From: [Phialemoniopsis] sp. UDSM-2020
Lineage: Eukaryota; Ascomycota; Sordariomycetes; Thyridiales; Thyridiaceae
DNA length: 64,000 bases
Direction of reading: 5' to 3'
Assembly: GCA_018873225.1 (NCBI GenBank)
Contig: JAEILZ010000003.1
Location: 3,224,001 to 3,288,000 of the forward strand
Below are positions 23,493 through 34,100 of this stretch, one piece after another (the stretch's first letter is position 1; each line of letters begins with the position of its first letter). The notes beneath the pieces are model-generated. The model did no database searches, was not told the DNA's origin, and saw only the letters and a program-made list of their open reading frames with translations. The position numbers and the translations under genes are program-made.

Positions 23493-26483
23493 CTGAACTT
23501 GATCGACGAGTAAAGTCGAATATCAGAGCGATCACGACAAACATAATGCTAGTTTCCGGACGACAAACGGACATTATTGCACTTTCATTTTCAGATTCAT
23601 GAAATCTTTCCATTAATGACGGGAGCTCGATCGATACGCAATTCCAGGCGGATATCATCAAACTGATAGACACGGCGTTCATACCATTCCTTCCATTTTC
23701 CACATGTGGGACAGCAGACCGATAGCATTGCCAGGCGTTTTATGGTTTCTTTGATTCGGATCCGATATCTTAACATAAAGGGGGCCTCCAGGATGGTGTG
23801 ATGATGTGGGCTCACTACGATACACAGGGTCTCTCGGGAGGGGTTTCTCGGCTCTGGTGGCCAGAGCTTAGCCTCTGTGGCATCCTGCGCTTTTCCAGCA
23901 CTCCTCGAGGGACAAGGTCTTGCCTGGGCAGTAGAGCGAGTTGGCGCATTCGTTGATTTGGCAGCTCTGGTTCCGGCTGCGATTACCTTTGAGTTGTTAG
24001 CTCAGAAATGTAGCGAATAGACATAACCGTCGAAAGACAAAACTCGAGTGTCTCCCAAAGCGAGACCGTGACTGTTGTGAACCACGCATTATACGGAATA
24101 AGATTCTAGCCTTATGAGTGAGCACGGACCTGACCCCTGCGTCGATCAGGGCCAGGGCGGAGTCGAGCCGCAACTCTCCGAGACCCAGGAAATGGGAGAC
24201 TTTCCGAGATGTGAGACACAGCGAGATGGAGATCGGGCACGAAGCGAGATCACCATAGCGTAATGATCGATCCTCGGCTCCTTACCTGACCAGCCTTGGA
24301 CGCGGTGTTTGCCTGGCCAAACAATGTGGAGGATCGCGGCGTTCAGCCTTCCGTGGTACAACCGAAGCCTCTCGGGCTCCATTTCGCAAGCGAGGAGTAC
24401 CTTGGTATGACGAGACTGCAGAGTCCGGGACTTTTGACAGAACTCCACACTCGAGGACCCAGGCTTTTGGGATCCTCTGCGTGATCCAGCCTCTTAATCC
24501 CTTTTTGGTTTGGCAGTTGACGGACGTGCGGAGTGGGTTTCTTTCCCGAGACCTGGGTTTCCTAGTTTGGAACTCAGCCGTACCCATTCTGGAGCACTAA
24601 ATCTTAAATCTTTGAAAGACAAGCCTCGAGATGCATAACAGCTAAGGCTGAGAGTCGCTGGGAGCTTGCTCCCCTTCTGCGTTCTGGCCCCGGCTCCTCG
24701 CCCATCAAACACGCCATTCCCCTCAATGTCTCGCTCAGTAGCGCACCCGTCAGCTTGGTCCAGATGTCTCAGTCTGCCGTGTAACCGTCGGGTACATCAT
24801 CAACTCCATCTTTTACCCTCTTGAATTGGAATTCGAGTAATCCGAACAGCTGCCAAGGGGCGCCAACGCTCGATGTGACAAGCTCGACTATTGGTACAAA
24901 CGGGACGGCCTTCGTTGCTCAACTCGAATCGTGAGTCTCGGCATCGCCAAGTGTTCTCGTCGCCTCCCCCGGCCGTACGCAGAGGCTGAGTTCTCTTCTC
25001 TTGGTTGCTTTGTCTTGACGAGTGTCGCTATTTGAGTTTCTTGGAGGAAGCTTGCTTAGATACTCTCTCTACCCTCTGGGCAGCTGCACATGGCAGTGAT
25101 ACGAAATTATGCCGTCGAGCGGCCTGCTAGTGCTGTCGCCTCCCGAGTCTAAACGCCTTCACGTCATTGCCTCTTCCCTTTTGGAGAGCTCCTCCAGCTT
25201 CCATTCAGCGATGGGAGACGTCAATTCTCACGCTAGTCCTGTGCTTCCATGTTCTAGCCCGGTCAAGTCTAGATCCGAAGCTCAAAAGAGTTCCACGGCC
25301 AAGTATTTCCTTCCATCCTCCCGCCACGGCTCCTGTCCCCGTGTGGCGAGTCAGTCGTGATCTGCCGGCCATCCACAGAGTGCTGCAAGAGCGCAGATCT
25401 CAGGTGTAGGCTTTTTCCAAATATCAATAGCTGAATGAATATCATGATGCACCTTGATGATCGCCATTCATTAGGAGCTTGCACAATGGTTTTGGAACAG
25501 CAAAAACCTACCGAGCCTCGGGTGAGCATTTGGGTATGTACAGCAAATCGTATCACGGAAGTCCATGATATATGAGCCTCAAGAGGCAATGCCGAAAGTT
25601 TTCGGGGTCCATCTCATCTTCCAAGTACCACCGGCTGCTCTGGCTGGTGGGAGAGAACTTTGTTCGGGGACAACTGCACTTGATTAGCCTTCGTGTGCGG
25701 GGAGAGGGAAGCATATGCGGTCTGGTTGTCGTAACTCATGAGTCGCGGGAGCTGTAAGGTGTGTGCGGCAAGAGGCATGAAACTTTCCGCTAGCCATCTT
25801 CGCCCAGCACTTTTCCCTCTCCCATTTTCCCATTTATGATCATCTACGACATTTCTACCGCATTGAGGATAAGTTGCCAATGTCTCACTCGCCAATCTGT
25901 TTCATCACGGTCCTCGCCGCAATCCATCGCGCCCGCTTCGACCGTGCTTCTGGGGCACAAACAATCCCGCACTTTACATCACCGTACCTTACCTTGTCCC
26001 CGGGCCACCGTGACGGGGTTTAAGGTTTGAAGGACTTGACACCAAGCCGACGACAAGACCGTCAGTGGCGGTCACCCAGCACAATCCCCTCGCCTCGCTT
26101 GGCTCTACTCGGCATAGCCGCCCTAACATACAAAGCGGGTGAGCCCCCAGGACGGTAAGTCCTTGTGTGACTTCTGGAGGCGACACATCTCGAGCTTCTC
26201 CAACCTTCTTCGGCTATTTTTACCATGACTTTTTAAACTTCCCGTTGTTGACTGAATTCCAGGTTCCAGTTTGCTGGGCAAGAAGAAACCGTCCTCTGGT
26301 GTATAACATTTTGACAAGGCTGCCATGCGCCTCCCACTCCGTCTCGACACTTTTGCTCCTCGACGCCTCCTCTCTACCTCCTGATTCCGGGGGAAACGAC
26401 TTCTGGGACCGAACAGAGGCCCTCAATCACCACTCCACCTCTCCGACCGAGAGCCTACGGCCAAACGGTCACCAGGGCTCACG
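23493..26483. other. gene-poor region with one cryptic Cys-rich exon
   Basis: Apart from the minus-strand cysteine-rich exon listed separately, I see no supported gene. Short frames between 24.4 and 26.4 kb lack domains. The last 300 bases, C/T-rich with CTCC runs, should be the leader of the 7-TM gene. Confidence 0.4.
23868..23986 (-). CDS. candidate terminal exon of a small cysteine-rich protein
   Basis: The exon reads 38 codons to a TAA and carries five Cys spaced C-x4-C-x5-C-x9-C-x5-C (QSCQINECANSLYC, then EECWKSAGC). Just upstream on the minus strand is CTAACAACTCAAAG, a good branch site plus acceptor. A strong GTAAGG donor sits at 24285-24280, after a frame reading VWPGKHRVQGWSG. Joining the two is in phase (split Gly codon) with an intron of about 300 nt. 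No signal peptide or ATG-initiated first exon is certain; an ATG at about 24382 would give a protein near 70 residues. The product is unknown. Small Cys-rich proteins in moulds are often secreted, but that is not shown here. Confidence 0.3.
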
Positions 26484-28594
26484 ATGAGCCCTGCCTTTAT
26501 ACTGCCGCTCATGGGGCACGCCTCCGCGCCCCTGAAAGAGCCTCTGGCAGGACAGATCATCAGCGTCATACTCAATCTCGCCTCGCTGACCATCCTTGCC
26601 ATCTTCACCAGTATGTTGGGGACAAGGGCGTCAAAGGATAGTCCAGTGTGCTGACCATCGACTATAGCAAAGAGATTCGTTGCTGTCAAAATATGGAGCA
26701 GACTGCCATTTACTATGTGGCGTAAGTCCCTCGTCCCTCTTGTTGGGCTCAAGCATAGGAGTTCCAAGCAATCACTAACGCATGTCGGTTGTACCAGTCA
26801 TCTTTGGCATATACCTGGACTCGTATGCCTTTGTTTTCGCGACCGGAATCCTCCTGTTTGGATTCAGTATTGATAATTCTAATCCCGCCTGTGGCGCGGC
26901 CATTCTTCTCTGTCTTGTTTGCTATGTCAGCACAAAGGTATGCTCTATCGAACACCTTGCTTGCACATGAAGCACGATGACTGATATTTTGAATAGATTG
27001 TACGTTACTGAGCTGAGCTATTGGTCCGCAGCGAAACTGACTAATCGTACAAAAGGCTATATATCTGTTCTTGGTTGAGAAAGCAGTAAGCTCTACTCTG
27101 TCGGCCGTATTATGAAGACATTGGACTAAAGAGTGTGTAGCACATTGTCAGGGGAACGAGAACGCCTCGTTTGAAGTCGAAACTCTACATCTTCAACTCC
27201 TTTGGCATGCTGGGTATGGCTCTTTGCAATCTGAACAACCCATGCGGCTTGCTGATGTTTGTTCTTTAGGTGTCTACGGGGTTATTGTAGTGCTCAACTT
27301 CGTTTTGTAAGTCGACCTCATCTTACAGCTATGAACTGAGGTGCTAACAAGGGACCTTGCAGCCGTTTCAGCCATATGACCGACAACGTTTGTGTCATTG
27401 GTATGAAGAAAGGAGCGATGATACCTTTGATCTCCTTCGACATCCTCGTCAACGTACGTAGTGGCTTGATGCTCCGGTCAAGGGGATCTACCTCACTAAT
27501 GATCTTCACCGCAGGTCTATCTTACTGTCCTATTCCTCATTCCACTATCCGGTAAGACAGAGACAGAGGGAAGCTGGCGATGTCGAAGACGATGAGAGAC
27601 TAACTTTGCCGCTCAGGAATGTATTCTTTCCGAAACAAAAAGACTCAGCTTCGCCCAGCTAGCGCACGATTACGGACCGTAGCCGTTCGAACCTTTGTCG
27701 GTTGTCTTTGCACACTGACAAGTAGCATCGTGTAAGCAAGCGTATCGCTCGAGAACCATCATTATGAACCAAAGGCTGACCGTAACTTCTTTCTACTTTC
27801 CTAGCAACCTCTCAGTTCTCATGATCCTTGAAGGCGAGCCAGGTTGGATCTGTCTCATGTGCTGCAACAGCGACAGTAAGTCCCATGATCTCTTGCAAAG
27901 GATCTTTCCATGTCGCCCCCCCGAGAATCACCTAGGGTATCTAACTTTCAAACAAGTTCTCTTCTCGGCTCTCGTCCTCCAGTGGGTCACGTCCAAGGAC
28001 AATGCCGCCTCGAACCGTCTCACGACCCCGGGCCACACGGATGGCTACTACGCCCAGCAACACACCGACGGCACCTCATCCGTTGTCGCCCCCAGCGCCA
28101 TCCTGCCCTGCCCCAACTGCCGCACCGGCAGCCTCGCCGCCCCGGCCATGTGCGCCAACCCCTACGCCGCCGCCGCCGCCCTCGGCGGCCACCGCGGCTC
28201 CTACTTCGCCGGGGCCGTGGCCACGGGCGGCTGCCGCGGCGCTCGCAAGGTCGAGTCCGAGGCCACGACGAGCGAGATCAGCCGCACCCTCAGCGTCGAG
28301 GTGCTGCACGAGCCCAACCCGGCCGCAGCCATGCACATCAGCGCCGTCGGCAGGGGCCGGGTTGGCTCCGTGTCGAGCTTCGACGTCGTCGGCGACGGGT
28401 CGCCGGCGACGACGGCCGTGGCCTCGGAGAAGACGGCCTCGCCGCCGTGCTGCGGCAAGGAGGACGACGTCGACCTCGAGGACCAGGCTAGCTTGTCGGA
28501 GCAGGAGGACATCGACGACGACGAGGTGGAGATCGTGGACGAGGAGGCGCCGCGGACGGTGCTGCGTGCGCCGCCTATGCGCCGGCCGCAGTGA
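26484..28594 (+). CDS. seven-TM fungal membrane protein, GPCR-like topology
   Basis: Twelve exons inferred: 26484-26610, 26668-26721, 26798-26937, 26997-26999, 27056-27085, 27141-27213, 27270-27306, 27363-27453, 27515-27551, 27617-27731, 27805-27875 and 27957-28594, all in phase, giving 471 residues. Seven hydrophobic helices can be read, including MWLIFGIYLDSYAFVFATGI, IYLFLVEKAHIVRG, MIPLISFDILVNVYLTVLF and a helix ending SIVNLSVLMILEGEP. A conserved GWICLMCCNSD stretch lies before the last helix. The cytosolic-type tail of about 210 residues is Ala/Ser-rich and ends in a strongly acidic run. This resembles a family of fungal integral membrane proteins of unknown role; GPCR-like layout is suggestive only. 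Intron density is far above the neighbours. Exon 4 is only 3 nt; skipping it also keeps frame. Confidence 0.82.
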
Positions 28595-29919
28595 TGGCGA
28601 TGCGCTTGCGTCACTTGTTGTTGCTGCTGACGTCGGCCGGCTACCCCTTTTCAAAACTCTTGGGGTCAACTTTTGAGTTCTGTCAAAAACTGCGTTTCTT
28701 GCATACTGGTGTCATCTTGGACGTAGAACAGGATACGTTCTTTTCCGAGTCTATCCACCCTTTCTTCTTTGGGGTTTGTACGATGAACAGTACAGGGCCT
28801 TGGTTTTATACGCATGAGGGGAACAGGAACGAGGGATTTGTCATTTTGGTTTTATTGTACGATTCAAGTGGTGTTTTTTTGGAGATATGATACCCCGGGA
28901 TAAGTTGGCCACGCGTTACGGGCCATGAGAAGGACCAAAAAAGAAAGCCGCGCCCTGTTGAGATCGCGCTGTTATGCGCTGGATAGACCAGGACGTGCAT
29001 TGGAGTTTTGGTGTCTGGGTTTTGGCTTTACCTTGGACAGAAGTGGTGATATTTGCTGGGTTGTATGGAACAGACCACCTGAGAGGAACATTGTAAGGGG
29101 TAATGTAATGAACACACAAGGAAACAGGGATCCCGGACATTCCCAAATCGGGTTTATTAGATAGCACATGTCGATCATTCAAAGAAAGACCACAGGCATA
29201 GGCAGGAGAGTATGGAAAAGACACAAGTTGAAGTCATGAACGTCAATTCATTTCTAAAGCGAGTGTGAGTGCTAAAGCATGGTCTAAGTAAGGTACCTAT
29301 AATGTATCCCTTTTGCAAACACCATCAAAAAGCAACGCAATGTAAATCATCGGTTTCTGTTTCAGAAAAAAATTGTGTTCCCCTTTTTCTATACTTGACG
29401 AGATCAGAAGTCGATCATCAAAGTATCTATGAGTAGAGGCAGGGGTTCCCCAAAGGTGCCCCCTGTGGTCCTCCCCTTTCATCTCCCTTAGATCGCGAAT
29501 CCCTTTGTGGCCAGGAAACATCTTTGCAAGGTTGACGGGTTTTGGTCGAAAAAAGATCAAAGAAGTAAAACGGTTGTTATGTACAAAAGAAGTGAAAAAA
29601 GCGAAAAAAGGACGCAACGATGTTGGGTCGGTAATGATACCAAACCTCCACATGTGCACACAGATCTGGGGGGTGTTCCACCTTGTGGTTCCCAGACTCT
29701 TTTTAGTCTTCCATGATATCCCATGCCCATCTAGCCAGCCAATAGCTCCTCATTATGTAAAAAACGGTCAAAGCAGTATGCCCCTCCGTTTCCATGTTAT
29801 GTAAATGTGGTTCCCAAAGTTGATGGTACAACGACAGACAAGAAGTGAAAAATTCCCCAACTCTTCTCCTACATCGCACTTTCGTCTATCCAATCTGATT
29901 TTACTGGATAGTAGTGCGC
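28595..29919. other. convergent intergenic region
   Basis: AT-rich 3' flanks of the 7-TM gene and the GH128 gene. No domain in any short frame, and no RNA gene recognised. Confidence 0.45.
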
Positions 29920-31164
29920 TTAAGAACCGTAGGCGAAGGTCTTGCCGTACTTGCTCATCGAGAGGCCGGCAGAGTCAAGCATGGAGCCGGGGCCAACCAT
30001 GAAGTAGCTGTAGCGCTCAATGAAGCTGTACTTGGGGTCGTTGTCCATGGCGTCCATGACCTTCTTGAGGAAGTCGTCAATCTCGCTGTCGGAGCCGAAG
30101 GGGGCGAACTCGGTGATCCAAACGGGCTTGCCACCGCAGGCCTCGTGGACACCAACCATGTGGCTCAGGAAGTTGTCGGGGTCCGCAGGCGAGTACCAAT
30201 GGGCGGTGCAGAAGTCGATGGCGCACTTTCCGTTGCAGGCAGTCATGAACTGCTTGAGCCAGTCGATACCCTGACCGGCGGAGCCAGAGTTGGTGATGGA
30301 GGGGGCGCTAATGCGAGCCTGGCCCTGGTAGGGGTTCATAAGGCGGATGTGGGCGGCGGCAGTGTCCGAGGGGCTCATGTTGCACTGGCCGGGGTGGTCG
30401 CACTCATTGAAGGACAGGAGGTTCTTGGTACCAGCGGCAATGGCCTTCTTGGCGTTGGCGTCCCAGGTAGGCTCGTGGTTGGCGCCGGGACCCCACATCA
30501 TGGGAACGAACTCGACGGTGTCGGGTGCCAGGGGGTCCTTCTTCTGGTCCCAGTTGTAGCTCCAGAAGCACTTCGTGCCGGTGCTCAGGAAGGTGTTCAG
30601 GAGGCTGCCAGAGTTGTAGGCGAGACCACGCTTGCCACCGCCGGTAGAGCCACCGGACGAGGGAGTGGCGGTAGCGCTGGGCTTAGCACCGATACCGATA
30701 CTCAAACCAGCGCTAACACCAATGTTGACATTGGCCTCGACGTTCAGCGGCTGGGAGACCTGGGCAACCTGGACCTGGGGCTTAACAGAGGTGGCCAAGG
30801 TGGTGGCAGGAGCAGCAACGACCGGAGCGGGCGGAGGAGACGAGACCGAGGTCGAGGTGGATGAGCTGGACGAAGAAGTCGACGAGGTGGTGGGAGTCGA
30901 AGTGGTCGTCGGGGCCGGAGGCGGCGGGGGTGCGCTGTGGTGGCCCTTGAAGATGGACATGGGCTTGGTGGGCGTGGGCTTGCTCTCTGGGGGGTCCCAG
31001 ACAGTGACGGTAACCCAGTCGACAACAGTCTCAACCTCAGTGTGGGCGTAGACAACGTCCTTCTTCTCGTGGTAGTCGCGGTGGGCGTAGCGGTGAGCGC
31101 TGCCGGCCAGGGCCTCCTGTGCGAGGAGGGCCGAGGCCAGGACGGTGAGCTTTTGGAAATGCAT
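29920..31164 (-). CDS. secreted GH128 beta-1,3-glucanase (Asl1-like)
   Basis: Secreted cell-wall glycosidase, single exon, 414 residues. Residues 1-20 form a signal peptide (LTVLASALLAQEALAG). Residues about 75-175 are a Pro/Thr/Ser linker, surely O-glycosylated. The catalytic (beta/alpha)8 domain starts at GKRGLAYNSGSLLNTF and contains FVPMMWGPGANH, LLSFNECDHPGQ with Glu254 as likely acid/base, DFCTAHWYS and VWITEFAPFG with Glu352 as likely nucleophile. These match glycoside hydrolase family 128, which includes fission yeast Asl1 and fungal endo-beta-1,3-glucanases. The ATG lies in an AACAATG context about 70 bases below a TTATAA motif. Role inferred: remodelling of wall beta-1,3-glucan. Confidence 0.93.
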   Translation of the reverse strand: MHFQKLTVLASALLAQEALAGSAHRYAHRDYHEKKDVVYAHTEVETVVDWVTVTVWDPPESKPTPTKPMSIFKGHHSAPPPPPAPTTTSTPTTSSTSSSSSSTSTSVSSPPPAPVVAAPATTLATSVKPQVQVAQVSQPLNVEANVNIGVSAGLSIGIGAKPSATATPSSGGSTGGGKRGLAYNSGSLLNTFLSTGTKCFWSYNWDQKKDPLAPDTVEFVPMMWGPGANHEPTWDANAKKAIAAGTKNLLSFNECDHPGQCNMSPSDTAAAHIRLMNPYQGQARISAPSITNSGSAGQGIDWLKQFMTACNGKCAIDFCTAHWYSPADPDNFLSHMVGVHEACGGKPVWITEFAPFGSDSEIDDFLKKVMDAMDNDPKYSFIERYSYFMVGPGSMLDSAGLSMSKYGKTFAYGS

Positions 31165-34100
31165 TGTTGCTAAAGCTGTTGTGGTGATTGTTCTCGATCA
31201 AGGAATGACTGCTCGAGAGATCTGGTGCTCTTATAAGTCGATGTAAAAATAGACCGACTTCAAATGCTTTGTGTGGTTGTGCCTTTGTTCCCTTTGATGT
31301 AAATGAATGATGTTGCTTTGTGTGTTGCCAGCAGGACTGTTGCAGTACTGAAAGATATCGTCAGATCCACCTGGGTTCCTGAAAATGAGTGCAAACGACG
31401 AGGCGTGCTTGTTTGTTTGTTGTTGTCTCTACACGTGAGGGGAGTCAAGAGGTGTGAGAGAGGCAGGACAAGGTGAGGTCAGGGTGAGTGAGACCTGAGA
31501 TCAGTGTCGTTGTTGTAGGTGAGTAGGAAATGGGCAGTGAATGAGAGGCAGTCTGTCAAAGACGCAGAAAGAATGATGCGTATTGGCAGAAGTCGGTAGT
31601 TTTTCCCAAGGGAGAAGTTGACGACGACGATTGCAGGGCAACACGAAGGATAAAAATGATCTCGAGAGGGAGAGCGGAGGGTCGAAGCTTGCGACCTTAA
31701 TTGGTATGATAAAGGAAGGGAATGGGCGTCTTCAAGACGAGGCCAAGGGTTCTTGCTGGAGAACAATCAGGGAATGAAAGGGTAAGGGTGCGGAAGGAAG
31801 GGAGTGAAACAAGAGAATGGTGAGAGGGAAGGGGGTATCAATTTATTGAAAGGAGGGCGATCATGGGTTGGGGATCCAGACTTTCCAGGCTTGGACGGGG
31901 GAGTGACCGGCGTGGAGTACCGCATCTGGTAGTCGTGACTAGGGTGATTGGGTCGGTCCTCTCCTTGTACGTAGCGTAGCATGTGGGCATGTCAGGTACC
32001 CGACCCGTTTACTACGGGGCTGGCCCAGGAGGGGGGTGGATGAGGAGGGGGGAGGGCCAAGCACCGAAAGGTGTGTGTGGTGTGTGTGTAAGTCTGTGTG
32101 TGGATATGGATAGACAATGTATGTGGATTGGAGTTGCAGGGGTAGTGGAGAGAGACGACCAAGGTTGAGAGGAGGGGCCAGACAGACAGGCCACACAGCA
32201 GCAGATCAGAGAGAGAGAGGAACACAGGTCAGACTATCCCGTCTTTCGTGCTCCGGAGGAGAGATACAACAGCACACATACACATATGCCCAAAGTCGGT
32301 ACACCAACACACACACTGCCTGCTGCAGCACTTGCATCTCTGTGCCTCTGACGGCTTGATCGGCAAAAAAGAAAAGAGACAGACACACAGGCAGGGGTTC
32401 CCAAAATAAGAAGCGCAGATGCATGCCAAAACGTAAAGTAGGAACAGTACAACATACCTCCAACACAATTCAACGTACTCCGGCGGCACAGCTTGGCAAC
32501 TTGGGTACAGCTGATCGGCTTACAGCTTTCGTGCCCCAAGTTGTCGCCCGGTTTGCTGTCGTATTCAAGCTGGCTGTTTATCGCGTGGTCTTGCAGATCG
32601 CCGTGCTAGCTTGTTCTGTACTGTGAATATGTTTCGACAACGACAAGCAGGTGTTCGTATATCAAAACAAGGTTCAACTTGGCCAGACAGTGGGAACGGT
32701 TATGCGCGCTGGTCCCTTTGCCCTTCGCATAGCCATACTTCGTACATCACCTCCTTGCTCTTGCTCACCGGGCCTGGCCCCAGTCCATATATACGGCTCT
32801 CTTCCCTGGTGGACGCGCATCACCTTATCTTATTCCTTATTCATCCCATCTTCAGCACCCTCGATACGGGTTTATTTCTGGATCCACCGGAGCCTAGTCA
32901 ATCAAGTCAATATGGCACATACGCGTCCAGCCCGTCTGCCCAGGTCAAGCCCGGTTTGCGGTTTGGGGCCATGACCAAAACTATGAAGAAACACGAGCAC
33001 TCGAGCTGAGTCCTGAAAGGCCAGCACGCCCATTTGTGCCCAGCCTTTATTGAGACACCATCGGATGGCGTTTTCGTTAGACACTTCGGGGACACCTAGA
33101 CCGTTTCTCAACTGGCTGCCCCTCCCCCTCCATCCTCTCTGTTTGGCTAATACCGAGTTACATCAATCTGCCGTATGTGACACATACAGCTGCCGTGTAG
33201 CGCCCTATGACCGGCCATTCTCTGTCCTCAGATCTGGTGCCCGGGACAAAACCAGGCGGGCCCCTCAAAGCGACGACGCCAGGCGATGAGGCGGCGCCTC
33301 CAGGGCCACAAATGGACAGATCTGCCAGGGGCACGTAGCCCCATGTCGTCCCAAGCCAGACCTTGTCAGCGCACGCCAGGCAAGCCAGCACGCCAGGAGC
33401 AGGAGCAAGGGCCAAAGGGGGCGGCGATTTGGCGGGTCGGGCTTGTCCTAGTGCCTCCTCTTTCAGGGGTAGCTCCTGGCGTTGGATCCCGCTGCCGCAC
33501 CAAAAATCCTCCTGTACCGTCGATAGCTCGTGGCCTTTTGTGGATCTTAGGAGATCTGGCAAGCATCCCTATTGGCTACTCTGGCTTCCCGTTCCATGGC
33601 CCAAGCGTCTAAGCTGCCGCTAATTCGACGCTGCCTTTTCAGGGACAAACTTGGTACGCCAACGGGGGCGGGGGCCACCGCTAGACTGCGTCTAAAGAGA
33701 AAAAAAGCCACCAGGAACCAGAGCCAGAACCAGAACCGAGAAATGGAAAAAAGCGTTCACCAGCGGACGGAACCAGACGTTAGCCTCCTGTCTCTTCGCC
33801 GCCGTCGCTCGCTCGCTCCCATTCCAACCATAAATGCACCGTACTTCTAGAACGCAGCAAAAGCAACCACCTCTTTGCAGACCCACTGCCCCCTACATAA
33901 GGTCACCTCGTAGCTCACTCTCCTGAAACGACCACGACCCGCCCCGATGGGCCAACGACACCATCGCTGGTTGCCAAATCGCGCACTATCGATCTCGGCG
34001 GTGGGACTGGCAGATGTAGAAGGAAAGAGAAAGAGGAGGCTGGGAGACAGTCATCCTGCGGTAAGCTACGACATGCATCTACGAAGGAGAGGGAAACATG

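Noticed and set aside
30020..31051. Several long plus-strand frames opposite GH128
   Set aside because: Complement of the GH128 coding sequence and its Pro/Ser/Thr linker; no independent features.
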